Shown here piece after piece: positions 42,598 to 50,660 of a stretch of DNA of 64,000 nt. Location of the stretch: contig NZ_MQWC01000004.1 of the NCBI RefSeq assembly GCF_002954405.1, positions 2,978,668 to 3,042,667 of the forward strand, written 5' to 3'. A program made the translations under genes and the position numbers. How positions within the stretch are numbered: the stretch's first letter is position 1; the number at the start of each line of letters is the position of its first letter. The notes beneath the pieces are model-generated. The model made no database searches, was not told where the DNA came from, and worked only from the letters and a program-made list of their open reading frames with translations. This DNA is from Salinibacter sp. 10B. Lineage in GTDB: Bacteria > Bacteroidota > Rhodothermia > Rhodothermales > Salinibacteraceae.

Positions 42598-43209
42598 ATG
42601 CTCGCCGAATCTGTTGTATTTGAGACGGTGTCGCCTGGAGGGGGCGTGATCGGATTCGGGGTGGGGCTCGTCCTCTTCTTTGTGCTTCCGGGACTCGCGT
42701 TTCTGATTCCATTTCTGCGAGCTGTTTGTCGCCAAGACCGGGAATCGCTCGTTCAGCACGTCTCAGGACACGCAGTCGCGTTCGCGGTCATGGGACTGTT
42801 GTTTGTCGGCATTGGGGGCACCGTGGGGCAGTGGTTCTACCAGGATGCGAATGTGGAGGTCGTCCTTACGGACACGGCCCTGCGGGTGACCGGCGGCTCC
42901 TATGACCTTCGCTTCGCGGGGGAGTCAACAGATCGGCTTCCTCGGTCGGCCCTTCGACCCTCGGAGGCACGGGTGCTTTCCCCGATTTCGAGCACTCCGT
43001 ATGCGACTCAAAAACGAATGGCCGGTGCCAATATCCCCGGGTTGTTTTCGGGCTGGTTCCGCCTCCAGAATGGAAAAGAGGCCTACGTGTACCTCGTCGG
43101 GGCATCCGAGACGCTTCTGTTGCCGACCACTGAAGGGTACGTGCTCCTTCTCGACGTACAGCGGCCCCGGGACGTTCTTCGCCGGGTGCGAGGAGAGAAC
43201 GGCGGATAG
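42598..43209 (+). CDS. Membrane protein with two helices and a bacterial PH-like domain
   Basis: 203 aa. Helices at about 14-40 (GVIGFGVGLVLFFVLPGLAF, LIPFLRAV) and 58-82 (HAVAFAVMGLLFVGIGGTVG). The following 120 residues have the strand pattern of membrane-associated bacterial PH domains: VEVVLTDTALRVTGGSYDLR, FSGWFRLQNGKEAYVYLVGA and LLPTTEGYVLLLDVQRPRDV, ending in a helix. Such proteins are of unknown function. Start at 42598 (MLAESVVFETVS). It stands between an S9 peptidase terminator and the prodomain-like lipoprotein gene. Confidence 0.7.
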   Translation: MLAESVVFETVSPGGGVIGFGVGLVLFFVLPGLAFLIPFLRAVCRQDRESLVQHVSGHAVAFAVMGLLFVGIGGTVGQWFYQDANVEVVLTDTALRVTGGSYDLRFAGESTDRLPRSALRPSEARVLSPISSTPYATQKRMAGANIPGLFSGWFRLQNGKEAYVYLVGASETLLLPTTEGYVLLLDVQRPRDVLRRVRGENGG

Positions 43210-43470
43210 AATCTGTACTTTTTCGGTATTGACGGGAATGGGGGAATCCACCCCGTCGGTGTCGTTAACGAATTGTCTCGAGAATACGACGGAGTGCGAC
43301 GTGAGTTACGAGGCGAAGACTGTGTAGCGGATGTTGTACCTACACGACCTCGTACAGCCAACAGTAAAGCGGTCGGGGGCACATTTTCTTTCGCTATCAC
43401 ACACCGTGCGTTTTCCCGTTACGCTTTAATCCGCATGCGGTCAGTGTCGGTTATGAATGTGTTCAGTGAG
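43210..43470. other. Intergenic part of the region before the prodomain lipoprotein
   Basis: No gene seen. Together with the stem-loop that follows it forms a 376-base leader region. A promoter for the lipoprotein-protease pair is expected here, but no clear pair of boxes was identified. Confidence 0.3.
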
Positions 43471-43539
43471 ACCGCCTCTCGGACGGCAGGAGGGCTGCGC
43501 ATCGGTTCGGAGGAAACGTCCTGAGGCGGTTTGGTTTTT
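43471..43539 (+). other. Stem-loop with T tract upstream of the prodomain lipoprotein gene
   Basis: ACCGCCTC (43471-43478) pairs with GAGGCGGT (43523-43530), and inside it GGACG (43481-43485) pairs with CGTCC (43517-43521). The loop holds a small GCAG/CTGC hairpin, and TTGGTTTTT follows. This is a terminator-like structure directly ahead of the lipoprotein gene, fitting either the end of a short transcript or an attenuator. Confidence 0.55.
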
Positions 43540-43586
43540 GTGTGGACGTTTGGAGGATGTCCCAATCCACTATCAAATTGTCCCGA

Positions 43587-43976
43587 ATGAGACTACGTCC
43601 TGCGATAGGCCTGTCCTTCCTGTGTGGAATCCTATTCCTCTTTTCGACAGGGGGGGGAGGGTGCTCGAATAGCCAGCACGCCCTTACAGAAGCCCAGATG
43701 CGAAAGCTCGATCCGGCCCTGCAGCGGCTCGTTCGGGGAGAATCGAGAGGAATGGACCGGTACAGCACCTCCATGCGGGACGACGGGGTGACCGTCTATA
43801 GCGTCATCCTTCGTTCTAACAATCCCGAGGCACTGCGAAAAGCGGATCTCCCCCTTAATAGCGTGCAGGGAGACGTCATCACCGCTCGTTTCTCGATTAC
43901 ACAACTTCGGACTGCGGCTCGTCTAGACGCGGTCCGAAGAATTGAAACCCCCACCGAGACCACACCGAAGTTCTGA
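43587..43976 (+). CDS. Small lipoprotein resembling the prodomain of the downstream subtilase
   Basis: 129 aa. The lipoprotein signal (RLRPAIGLSFLCGILFLFST, GGGGC) gives a lipidated mature chain. The mature part matches the N-terminal region of the next protein in order and spacing: LTEAQMRKLDPALQRLV against LSPSERGKLDGEFQFLL, YSVILRSNNPEALRKADLPL against YSAIVHTDDPAALHRIGVTP, then DVITARFSITQLRTAARL against DGFATARVTREELRILAQ. It therefore looks like a free inhibitor-I9-type prodomain, perhaps an inhibitor or folding helper. Only nine bases separate it from the protease gene. A start at 43557 is also possible but has an SD sequence touching the codon. Confidence 0.75.
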   Translation: MRLRPAIGLSFLCGILFLFSTGGGGCSNSQHALTEAQMRKLDPALQRLVRGESRGMDRYSTSMRDDGVTVYSVILRSNNPEALRKADLPLNSVQGDVITARFSITQLRTAARLDAVRRIETPTETTPKF

Positions 43977-43985
43977 GTTGATTCT

Positions 43986-46900
43986 ATGACGTTCGATACG
44001 GCTGCTATTTCTGTTTTCACGCGCTCTCTTCTCGTCGGGGTTGTGCTTTTGAGTGTTGTCTCTCCGGGAAGGGCACAGACGCCGCTCTCTCCGTCTGAGC
44101 GAGGAAAGCTGGACGGCGAGTTCCAGTTTCTTCTGAATCAGGAAGCGGAGGCCAAAGCCGTAGGACTGGAGGGAGAAAGTGGTCCGCCCTCGCTTTCGAG
44201 TGCGACGATCCCCTCCGAGCAAGAAACGCGCTACAGCGCCATCGTTCACACCGACGATCCGGCGGCTCTTCATCGGATTGGAGTCACACCGAATGCCGTC
44301 CACGACGGCTTTGCAACGGCGCGGGTAACCCGAGAAGAACTTCGCATTCTCGCCCAGACGGCGGCGGTCTCCCGCGTCGAGGTCAGTACGCAGCTCCAGC
44401 CGCACAACGATGAGGCCGCCCGAGAGGTGGGCGCGCGCCCGCTGAGTGCGGGGGCGGTCAATGGTACGAACTACAAGGGGCAGGACGTACTTACCTGCAT
44501 TATCGACACGGGAATCGACTACGACCACGGCGACTTTTACAGGGAGGACGGCACGACGCGCATTCTCTCAATCTGGGACCAGCCGGATGCGAATGACAGC
44601 ACGGGGACGGGGCATCCGAGCGGCTTCACGTACGGGGCCGAATATACAGAAGCAGAAATCAATGCAGGGAATGTATCCGAGGAGGATGTTAATGGACACG
44701 GGACGCACGTGGCCGGGACAGCCGCGAGCAGTGGGTATGAGCTGGTACTCGATGGCACGCAGTCGATGCAGGAGCACCGAGGAATGGCACCGAAGTCCGA
44801 TGTCGTCATGGTAAAGACGACCTTCGGCGGGGCAGAGCTCATTGACGCAATGAGTTACTGCGACCAGGTGGGGAGCGACGAGGGAAAGCCGGTCGTCATC
44901 AACATGAGTCTGGGCGGACACAGCGCGCCTCACGATGGGACGAGTACGCTCGCGCAGGCGGTCGACAATGTTACTGGGGCAGGCCGAATCGTGGTTGCCT
45001 CTGCGGGAAACGAGGGCAATCAGCCGATCCACGTGTCCGGCACGGTAGCAATCGGCAACACGAGTACGGAGCCCTGGACCGTAGGGAAATATACCCCAGA
45101 TACGGGCACGTCCAACGATTACTTTCTGACGACCTTCTGGATTGACGGGACGAACGACTTGGAGATTGTCGTCACTCCCCCCAGCGGTGCGTACAGCGAT
45201 ACGCTGGTTGCAACGGGGACCGGTACAGTCACCGCGTTTCGCGACTCCACAGAGGGGGCAGTGTACATCGAGAGTGGAATCGGGGACGTCAACGGCGACC
45301 GATACTTTGACGTGCAGGTGTATGATGCCACTACCAGCCAGGAACCAGCTGAGGGAACGTGGACGATTTCGATCACCAATGACGGAGGCTCATCTACGAC
45401 CTACCACGGATGGACTGCTGACTTTGACGACATGCCGGGAGACTTCGACAATGGCAACAGCGCATACAGCGTGGGGTATCCCGGCACCGCCACCAGTGCC
45501 ATTACCGTGGGGTCGTACGTACACCGGTGGCGCTGGTCGACCCACGATGATTCCTGGCACGCGTATTCTTATAGTTCTGATGGACGGGATGACATCTCTT
45601 CTTTCAGCAGCCGCGGCCCGCGCCGCGACGAGGTGCAGAAGCCAGACATTGCTGCGCCGGGACAGGGCATGATTTCGGCATTGTCGATGGATTCGAGTCC
45701 ACCGTCGGCCTACGTCGTGCAGGGAGGGAAACATCGCCTTCTTCAGGGCACCAGCATGTCGGCCCCAGTGGTTGCCGGCTCCGTCGCCCTCCTGCTTCAG
45801 GAAGATGCGACCCTCACCCCGTCGGACGTCAAAACCCTCCTCACGAACAACGCGCGGGAGGACAGTTACGTCACGACGTACGGCGCCACCCCGAACACCA
45901 CGTTCGGCGCGGGAAAGCTCGACGTGCTTGGAGCCATGACCGACTTGCTGAATGGGAGCTCACAGCGAGAAATTTTGTCGTACGAAGATCCCTGGACGAA
46001 CACAGATTCGCACACCGTTGGGGGAAGCGGAGCAAACAAGATTGCCCTCCAATTCACGCCGAATACGGATGGGGTCGTGACGGGTGCGCTCTTCAATCTC
46101 GGAGTGGCGCCAGCCTACACCCTCACCGGCCCATTGAACGTCGAAATCTGGTCGGATGACGGGGGCAATCCACATGAAAAGATCGGCAGCACGGTCCAGG
46201 TCGACACGAGTCAGCTGAAAGACTTTTCGCCGACGGCGGTCAATCTTGCTCCAGCGTCCGTCGATGTCATGGCCGAAACGGAGTATCACCTGGTGTTGTA
46301 CCCGAGCAATGCCTCAGAAACGATCAACATCGCGTACGAAACGGCAGGATCGGTCAGCGGGCGGAGCCAAACGTATGATGGCAGTTCGTGGAGCGGGTTG
46401 GGTAATGACTTCGTCATCCGTCCCGAGATCTCGCTTGTGGAGGGCACGTCCACCACGCTTCCCGTTGAAATTGCGGCCTTTTCGGGGACTACGAGCGGGT
46501 CAAACGTCACCCTCTCGTGGGCCACGGCCAGCGAGACAAACAATTCGGGCTTTCGGCTCCAGCACAAAGCTCCCGGAGCGTCCTCCTTTGTCCGCATCGG
46601 CTTTGTGCAGGGACATGGGACGACCGAGAACGCTCAAACGTATCGCTACGAAATGGAGAAGCTGTCTCCTGGCCGCCACACATTTCGGCTCCGACAGGTG
46701 GACCTAGACGGGACCGTTCATCCAGGACCGACCACCACCGTTAAGGTCAGCATGGAGACGGTTTACACCGTGTCGCCCGTGAAGCCCAATCCGGTGTCGT
46801 CCACAGGCACGATCGACATCGCGCTGCGAGAAAAACAGAACGTTCGGATGAGCCTCTACAACGTGCTCGGTCAGCGCGTGCGCGCTCTCCGCAACGGTCA

Positions 46901-47024
46901 GTTCGAACCGATGACGCGTCACACGATATCCATCGACGCGACTGAACTGTCAAGTGGCGTATATTTTCTTCGTATAGACGGAGAGCAGTTTCAAACGACT
47001 CGTAAAGTCACCGTGACACGGTAG
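43986..47024 (+). CDS. Subtilisin-like serine protease (S8) with type IX secretion C-terminal domain
   Basis: 1012 aa. A signal peptide (FTRSLLVGVVLLSVVSPGRA) is followed by a prodomain (30-140) and a catalytic domain with Asp-174 (CIIDTGIDYDHGDF), His-241 (NGHGTHVAGTAASSG) and Ser-590 (GTSMSAPVVAG). A long insertion between His and Ser includes beta-rich segments near VEIWSDDG-like repeats further on. After 640 come beta-sandwich domains (LPVEIAAFSGTTSGSNVTLS typical of the linker before sorting domains), then the C-terminal sorting domain: VKPNPVSSTGTIDIAL, VRMSLYNVLGQRV and LSSGVYFLRIDG. It is thus predicted to leave the cell through the PorSS/T9SS and to stay attached at the surface or be released. 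Confidence 0.93.
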   Translation: MTFDTAAISVFTRSLLVGVVLLSVVSPGRAQTPLSPSERGKLDGEFQFLLNQEAEAKAVGLEGESGPPSLSSATIPSEQETRYSAIVHTDDPAALHRIGVTPNAVHDGFATARVTREELRILAQTAAVSRVEVSTQLQPHNDEAAREVGARPLSAGAVNGTNYKGQDVLTCIIDTGIDYDHGDFYREDGTTRILSIWDQPDANDSTGTGHPSGFTYGAEYTEAEINAGNVSEEDVNGHGTHVAGTAASSGYELVLDGTQSMQEHRGMAPKSDVVMVKTTFGGAELIDAMSYCDQVGSDEGKPVVINMSLGGHSAPHDGTSTLAQAVDNVTGAGRIVVASAGNEGNQPIHVSGTVAIGNTSTEPWTVGKYTPDTGTSNDYFLTTFWIDGTNDLEIVVTPPSGAYSDTLVATGTGTVTAFRDSTEGAVYIESGIGDVNGDRYFDVQVYDATTSQEPAEGTWTISITNDGGSSTTYHGWTADFDDMPGDFDNGNSAYSVGYPGTATSAITVGSYVHRWRWSTHDDSWHAYSYSSDGRDDISSFSSRGPRRDEVQKPDIAAPGQGMISALSMDSSPPSAYVVQGGKHRLLQGTSMSAPVVAGSVALLLQEDATLTPSDVKTLLTNNAREDSYVTTYGATPNTTFGAGKLDVLGAMTDLLNGSSQREILSYEDPWTNTDSHTVGGSGANKIALQFTPNTDGVVTGALFNLGVAPAYTLTGPLNVEIWSDDGGNPHEKIGSTVQVDTSQLKDFSPTAVNLAPASVDVMAETEYHLVLYPSNASETINIAYETAGSVSGRSQTYDGSSWSGLGNDFVIRPEISLVEGTSTTLPVEIAAFSGTTSGSNVTLSWATASETNNSGFRLQHKAPGASSFVRIGFVQGHGTTENAQTYRYEMEKLSPGRHTFRLRQVDLDGTVHPGPTTTVKVSMETVYTVSPVKPNPVSSTGTIDIALREKQNVRMSLYNVLGQRVRALRNGQFEPMTRHTISIDATELSSGVYFLRIDGEQFQTTRKVTVTR

Positions 47025-47304
47025 TTTGTACGGATCGTTTTGACTTCGTCCATCCAGATGCTCTCTCCACTCGATCCCTGACCGGAAGCTGAGACCTCGC
47101 AGTTGCGGTCTGATTGTCGGGATTCCGTCCAGTCGTCGCGTAGGGAGTCCCAATTTTGGGTTTGAGGAAGCCTTCGTGCAATGGGGCTTCTGACCCGGTC
47201 GATGCGGCAGCACACGTCCAGATTCCGCTGCAGCATGAGGGCTACGCCCCCGTTGATTGGACGTGGCACGAACCCCCCACGTCAGCGGCTATACTGTCGC
47301 TTCC
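47025..47304. other. Intergenic region after the subtilase gene
   Basis: No gene or terminator recognised. A hypothetical minus-strand frame here has no coding character. Confidence 0.3.
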
Positions 47305-47421
47305 CTAGTGGTGCGTCACGTTTTCCATGATGGCCAGTACTGTATTCAGGCCGCAGAATGGCGTATTCAACACAGCGTGTTCAATTCGGCCCCTGACAGT
47401 CTCAGCTTGACTGACCACTAG
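47305..47421 (-). mobile_element. MITE-like element, copy 2 (117 bp, inverted to copy 1)
   Basis: Terminal inverted repeats CTAGTGGT and ACCACTAG. The reverse complement aligns with 34412-34542 through nearly its whole length, lacking a dozen bases near one end. No gene inside. It lies upstream of the heme-uptake promoter, separated from it by 170 bases of unassigned DNA (47422-47593). Confidence 0.8.
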
Positions 47422-47593
47422 TCTGTACCGCTCCGCACATCACTGTCCTGACGGGGGCGACGAAAACGAGAGCTTCTGTGGCTACCTGTGCCCAACGATG
47501 TCGACTGGCAACCGCAGCCCCAGGCACAAAGGCAGACCACGGGGCGGACCCCTTGTATCTACCTTATCTTCACGCAAGCCGAGCGTGGACTCC

Positions 47594-47657
47594 TTGACAG
47601 TGCCCCCTGTAGTCGATACTGTACGGATGCGCGGTTATTTAGAACTGGTCTAAATAA
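47594..47657 (+). promoter_or_regulatory. Promoter and operator-like palindrome before the TonB receptor
   Basis: TTGACA (47594-47599), 17 bases, TACTGT (47617-47622): a good sigma-70-type pair. The predicted start of transcription, near 47629, is followed at 47635-47657 by a perfect 9-bp inverted repeat TTATTTAGA-5 bases-TCTAAATAA, placed where a bound dimeric repressor would block transcription. The AT-rich palindrome resembles Fur/DtxR-type iron operators in style; the regulator is not identified. A few bases later the receptor gene starts at 47673. Confidence 0.65.
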
Positions 47658-47672
47658 GATTTGCCGACCGGA

Positions 47673-49838
47673 ATGAGATTCCATCCTCCTCATCGTCGTC
47701 GTGGCGGCTCCTGCGAGCGCTCGGGGATATGCTCTGTTTTCTGCCTCCTTCTCCTCTTTCTTGTGGGAACGCCCTGGGCCGTTGCACAACCCCGTCCATC
47801 AGTAGCAGCGTCGGACACCACGGCTCCGCCCGACTCGCTTTGGCAGATGGACCTTGACCCGGTTGTGGTGACCGCCACGCGGGCAGAGCGGGCGGCGAGT
47901 GAGGTATCGGTGCCCGTCTCGGTGATCGGGCAGCAGGAGATCGAGGCGCAGGGCGCAGCCCGCATGACGGACCTGCTTGCCAACCAGCCCGGCCTCATGA
48001 TCAACAACGACCACGGCTCGGGCCTCCAGATCCGCGGGCTCGGCGCGGAGTACACGCTCATTCTGCTGAATGGGGAGCCGATCATCGGGCGGACGGCGGG
48101 GACGCTCGACCTCGACCGCCTCACGACCGGCAACATCGAGCGCGTAGAGATTGTGCGCGGTCCCACCTCGTCGCTGTACGGCAGCGATGCCCTGGCGGGG
48201 GTCGTCAACCTCATCACCCAGCGGCCGGACGACGGTGTTGGCGGAAACGTGCGCACCCGCTACGGCACGCACGGTACCGTCGATCTCAGTGCCCGGCTCG
48301 GCGGCAGAAGTGGGCCGTGGCAGGGATCGGTCTTCGTGAATCGGTACCGGACCGGCGGATACGACCTGGCCCCCGGCACGCTGTCGCCCACCCGGCCCGG
48401 CTACGTCGACTACACGGCGCAGGCCCGCGGGCAGTACGATGCGGGCGAACACACGACACTGTCGCTGCAGGGGCGTCTCGCGGCGCAGTCGCAGGACTAT
48501 ACCGTCGGCATCAGTAGTGCCGGCCCCTCCGGTGAAACACCACACACCCAACGTGCTGAGCAGATCGACTGGAACGTTTCACCCGAGATCGAGCAGCAGC
48601 TGGGCGCGGGCTGGCGGCTCACGGGCACGCTCTACGGCGCCGGCTATCACACCGATCAGACGCTCCGCCGCACGTCCAACGGAAGGGTCCGCAGCTCGTC
48701 GACGCTCGACCAGTACCACGGCGAGGCCGAGACGGTGCTGCGCGGCACGATCGGCAGCACTCACCTGCTCACGGTGGGGGCCGGAGCCACGCTCGAAACC
48801 ATCAACGCCGACCGCAAGACCGGGCAGCGGGTCGGCGGCTTCGGCTTCGTACAGGATGAGTGGAGCCCGGTGGATGCCCTCGACGTGACGGCGAGCGTTC
48901 GCCTGGATGGCAACAGCGACTACGCCTCGCGCCTGAGCCCGAAGCTGGCCGTCCGCTACGCGCTGCTGGATCGCCTTTCGTTTCGCGCGTCCGTCGGCAG
49001 CGGCTACAAGGCCCCGGCGTTTCGCCAGCTCTACCTCGACTTCACCAATCCGCAGGCCGGGTACTCGGTGCTCGGCGTGACGGAGGTGCAGGCGGGGCTG
49101 CGACGGTTCGAGGAGCAGGGCCAAATCGACACCTTCTTCCGCGATCCGAGCACGCTAGGCGATCCTCTCTCTCCCGAGACCTCACGTGCCTTCAACGTAG
49201 GGCTCACGGGTACGCTTTGGGAGGGCGCCACGCTCCGCCTCGACCTCTACCACAACGAGGTCGATAATCTGATCGACACGGAGGCGGTGGCCCGCAAGGC
49301 CAACGGGCAGAGGGTCTTCACCTACGTGAACCGAAACGAGGTTTTCACCCGCGGCGTCGAGGCCCGCCTCACGCTCCGTCCGGCTTCCGGGCTTCGCGTC
49401 CAGCTTGGCTACGACTACCTGGAGGCTAAGGACCGGCAGGTGTTGGAGCAGCTGGAGGAGGGCACCATCTACCGACGGGAGAACGGGCGCGACGTACGGG
49501 TGACGGTCGACGACTACGCCGGGCTGCCGGGACGCGCCACCCACTCCGGCACGACGCAGCTCCGCTACCGCTATGCGCCGCTGGGGCTGACTGCCAGCGT
49601 GCAGGGGACGCTCCGCGGCCGCGCCGGCTACGCCGACCTCGACGGCAACGGCATTATCGACGCCGACCGCGAATATCTGGAGCGCCGTATGCTCTGGGAC
49701 GCCACGCTTTCGAAAACCATTCGCGACAACTACACGCTGCGGGTCGGGACCGAGAACCTGCTCGACTACACGAATCCCACGCGCGTCCCGTCGCTTCCGG
49801 GCCGCACCTGGTTCGTGGAAGCCCAGGCCCGCTTCTAA
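47673..49838 (+). CDS. TonB-dependent outer-membrane receptor, probable heme (HmuR-like) receptor
   Basis: 721 aa. A signal peptide with ICSVFCLLLLFLVGTPWAVA is followed by the TonB box region (DPVVVTATRAERAASEVSVP) and the plug domain: LANQPGLMINNDHGSGLQIR, VEIVRGPTSSLYGSDALAGV and VNLITQRP. The 22-strand barrel contains FRASVGSGYKAPAFRQLYLD and ends with WFVEAQARF. FRAP/NPDL-like loop motifs of heme receptors occur only loosely (YKAPAFRQLY near 450). The substrate is inferred from the next gene, hmuY, and the operator upstream; vitamin B12 is the main alternative. It lies 65 bases before hmuY on the same strand. Confidence 0.88.
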   Translation: MRFHPPHRRRGGSCERSGICSVFCLLLLFLVGTPWAVAQPRPSVAASDTTAPPDSLWQMDLDPVVVTATRAERAASEVSVPVSVIGQQEIEAQGAARMTDLLANQPGLMINNDHGSGLQIRGLGAEYTLILLNGEPIIGRTAGTLDLDRLTTGNIERVEIVRGPTSSLYGSDALAGVVNLITQRPDDGVGGNVRTRYGTHGTVDLSARLGGRSGPWQGSVFVNRYRTGGYDLAPGTLSPTRPGYVDYTAQARGQYDAGEHTTLSLQGRLAAQSQDYTVGISSAGPSGETPHTQRAEQIDWNVSPEIEQQLGAGWRLTGTLYGAGYHTDQTLRRTSNGRVRSSSTLDQYHGEAETVLRGTIGSTHLLTVGAGATLETINADRKTGQRVGGFGFVQDEWSPVDALDVTASVRLDGNSDYASRLSPKLAVRYALLDRLSFRASVGSGYKAPAFRQLYLDFTNPQAGYSVLGVTEVQAGLRRFEEQGQIDTFFRDPSTLGDPLSPETSRAFNVGLTGTLWEGATLRLDLYHNEVDNLIDTEAVARKANGQRVFTYVNRNEVFTRGVEARLTLRPASGLRVQLGYDYLEAKDRQVLEQLEEGTIYRRENGRDVRVTVDDYAGLPGRATHSGTTQLRYRYAPLGLTASVQGTLRGRAGYADLDGNGIIDADREYLERRMLWDATLSKTIRDNYTLRVGTENLLDYTNPTRVPSLPGRTWFVEAQARF

Positions 49839-49903
49839 CTCCCCTTTGCTTCACGCACTCACTCCTCAAGCATTCACCCCTCACGCAACACGCAATACGA
49901 ACA

Positions 49904-50533
49904 ATGCTCAACCGAATCATGCAACGCTCTTCTCTCCTTGCCCTGCTGACGCTGACGATCGGAGCGGTTGTCCTCTCGGCCTGTGACAGCACCGGCGCCA
50001 ACGAGAAAGAGGATCCGGGGGAGACGGCGACCCTTGTGACTGTGGAGAACCTTCCCGCCGATCCCGACACGACCAGCGGCCGCGGGCGACCGCAGGGCTA
50101 CGGTCAATTCGCCTTCTTCAATCTGCGGGATAGCAGCATCGTTCTGCACTCCGACGAGTCGACCCGGTCCGATTCGGCATCGACGAAGTGGGACATCGCC
50201 TTCCAGAGTACAGACATCATCGTGAACGGGGGAGCGAACGGACCGGGGGAGGGCGCAGCGTACGTCGCTGAGAAGGCCTTCCAGGAAGTTACGGAGGTGA
50301 ATACCGACAGCCTGAAGAAGAACCGCGTGGAGAACTGGTACACCTACAACGCGAATGGCAATCACCTCGTCCGTCCCACGCCGGGTCGCACCATCGTCGT
50401 GCGCACGGCCGACGGCGAGTCGTACGCCAAGATTCGCATCCAGAGTTACTACCGTAATCAGAATACGGATAACGAGTCGCGGTACTACACCTTCGAGTAC
50501 GTGCTGCAGACGGACGGCACGTCGTTCGAGTGA
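49904..50533 (+). CDS. hmuY: HmuY-family heme-binding lipoprotein
   Basis: 209 aa. A lipobox (TLTIGAVVLSAC) gives an outer-membrane lipoprotein. The typical HmuY core is visible: FAFFNLRDSSIV, TKWDIAFQSTDIIVNGGANG, GEGAAYVAEKAF, then ENWYTYNANGNHLVRPTPGR, IVVRTADGESYAKIRIQSYY and a C-terminal strand with TFEYVLQTDG. In Porphyromonas gingivalis HmuY takes heme from hemoproteins and hands it to HmuR. The bis-His ligands of that protein are not obvious here, so heme ligation may differ. A leader sequence immediately upstream (CGCAACACGCAATACG) recurs before the chelatase gene. Confidence 0.85.
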   Translation: MLNRIMQRSSLLALLTLTIGAVVLSACDSTGANEKEDPGETATLVTVENLPADPDTTSGRGRPQGYGQFAFFNLRDSSIVLHSDESTRSDSASTKWDIAFQSTDIIVNGGANGPGEGAAYVAEKAFQEVTEVNTDSLKKNRVENWYTYNANGNHLVRPTPGRTIVVRTADGESYAKIRIQSYYRNQNTDNESRYYTFEYVLQTDGTSFE

Positions 50534-50660
50534 CACGTGATTCGGGAAGTGTGATGAGGGAATCGTGATGCGTGGCGGGAGAGAAGCAGCCCGATTCCAT
50601 GCATCACGTCACACGCTTCATTTCCAGGTTCTACGCACTACGCAACACGTAATACGTACA

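Noticed and set aside
47422-47593. Cobalamin riboswitch before the TonB receptor
   Set aside because: Sought because of the chelatase and receptor. A GCAACCGCAGCCCC stretch is suggestive, but the core GGTGAAAATCC-type and B12-box sequences are missing.
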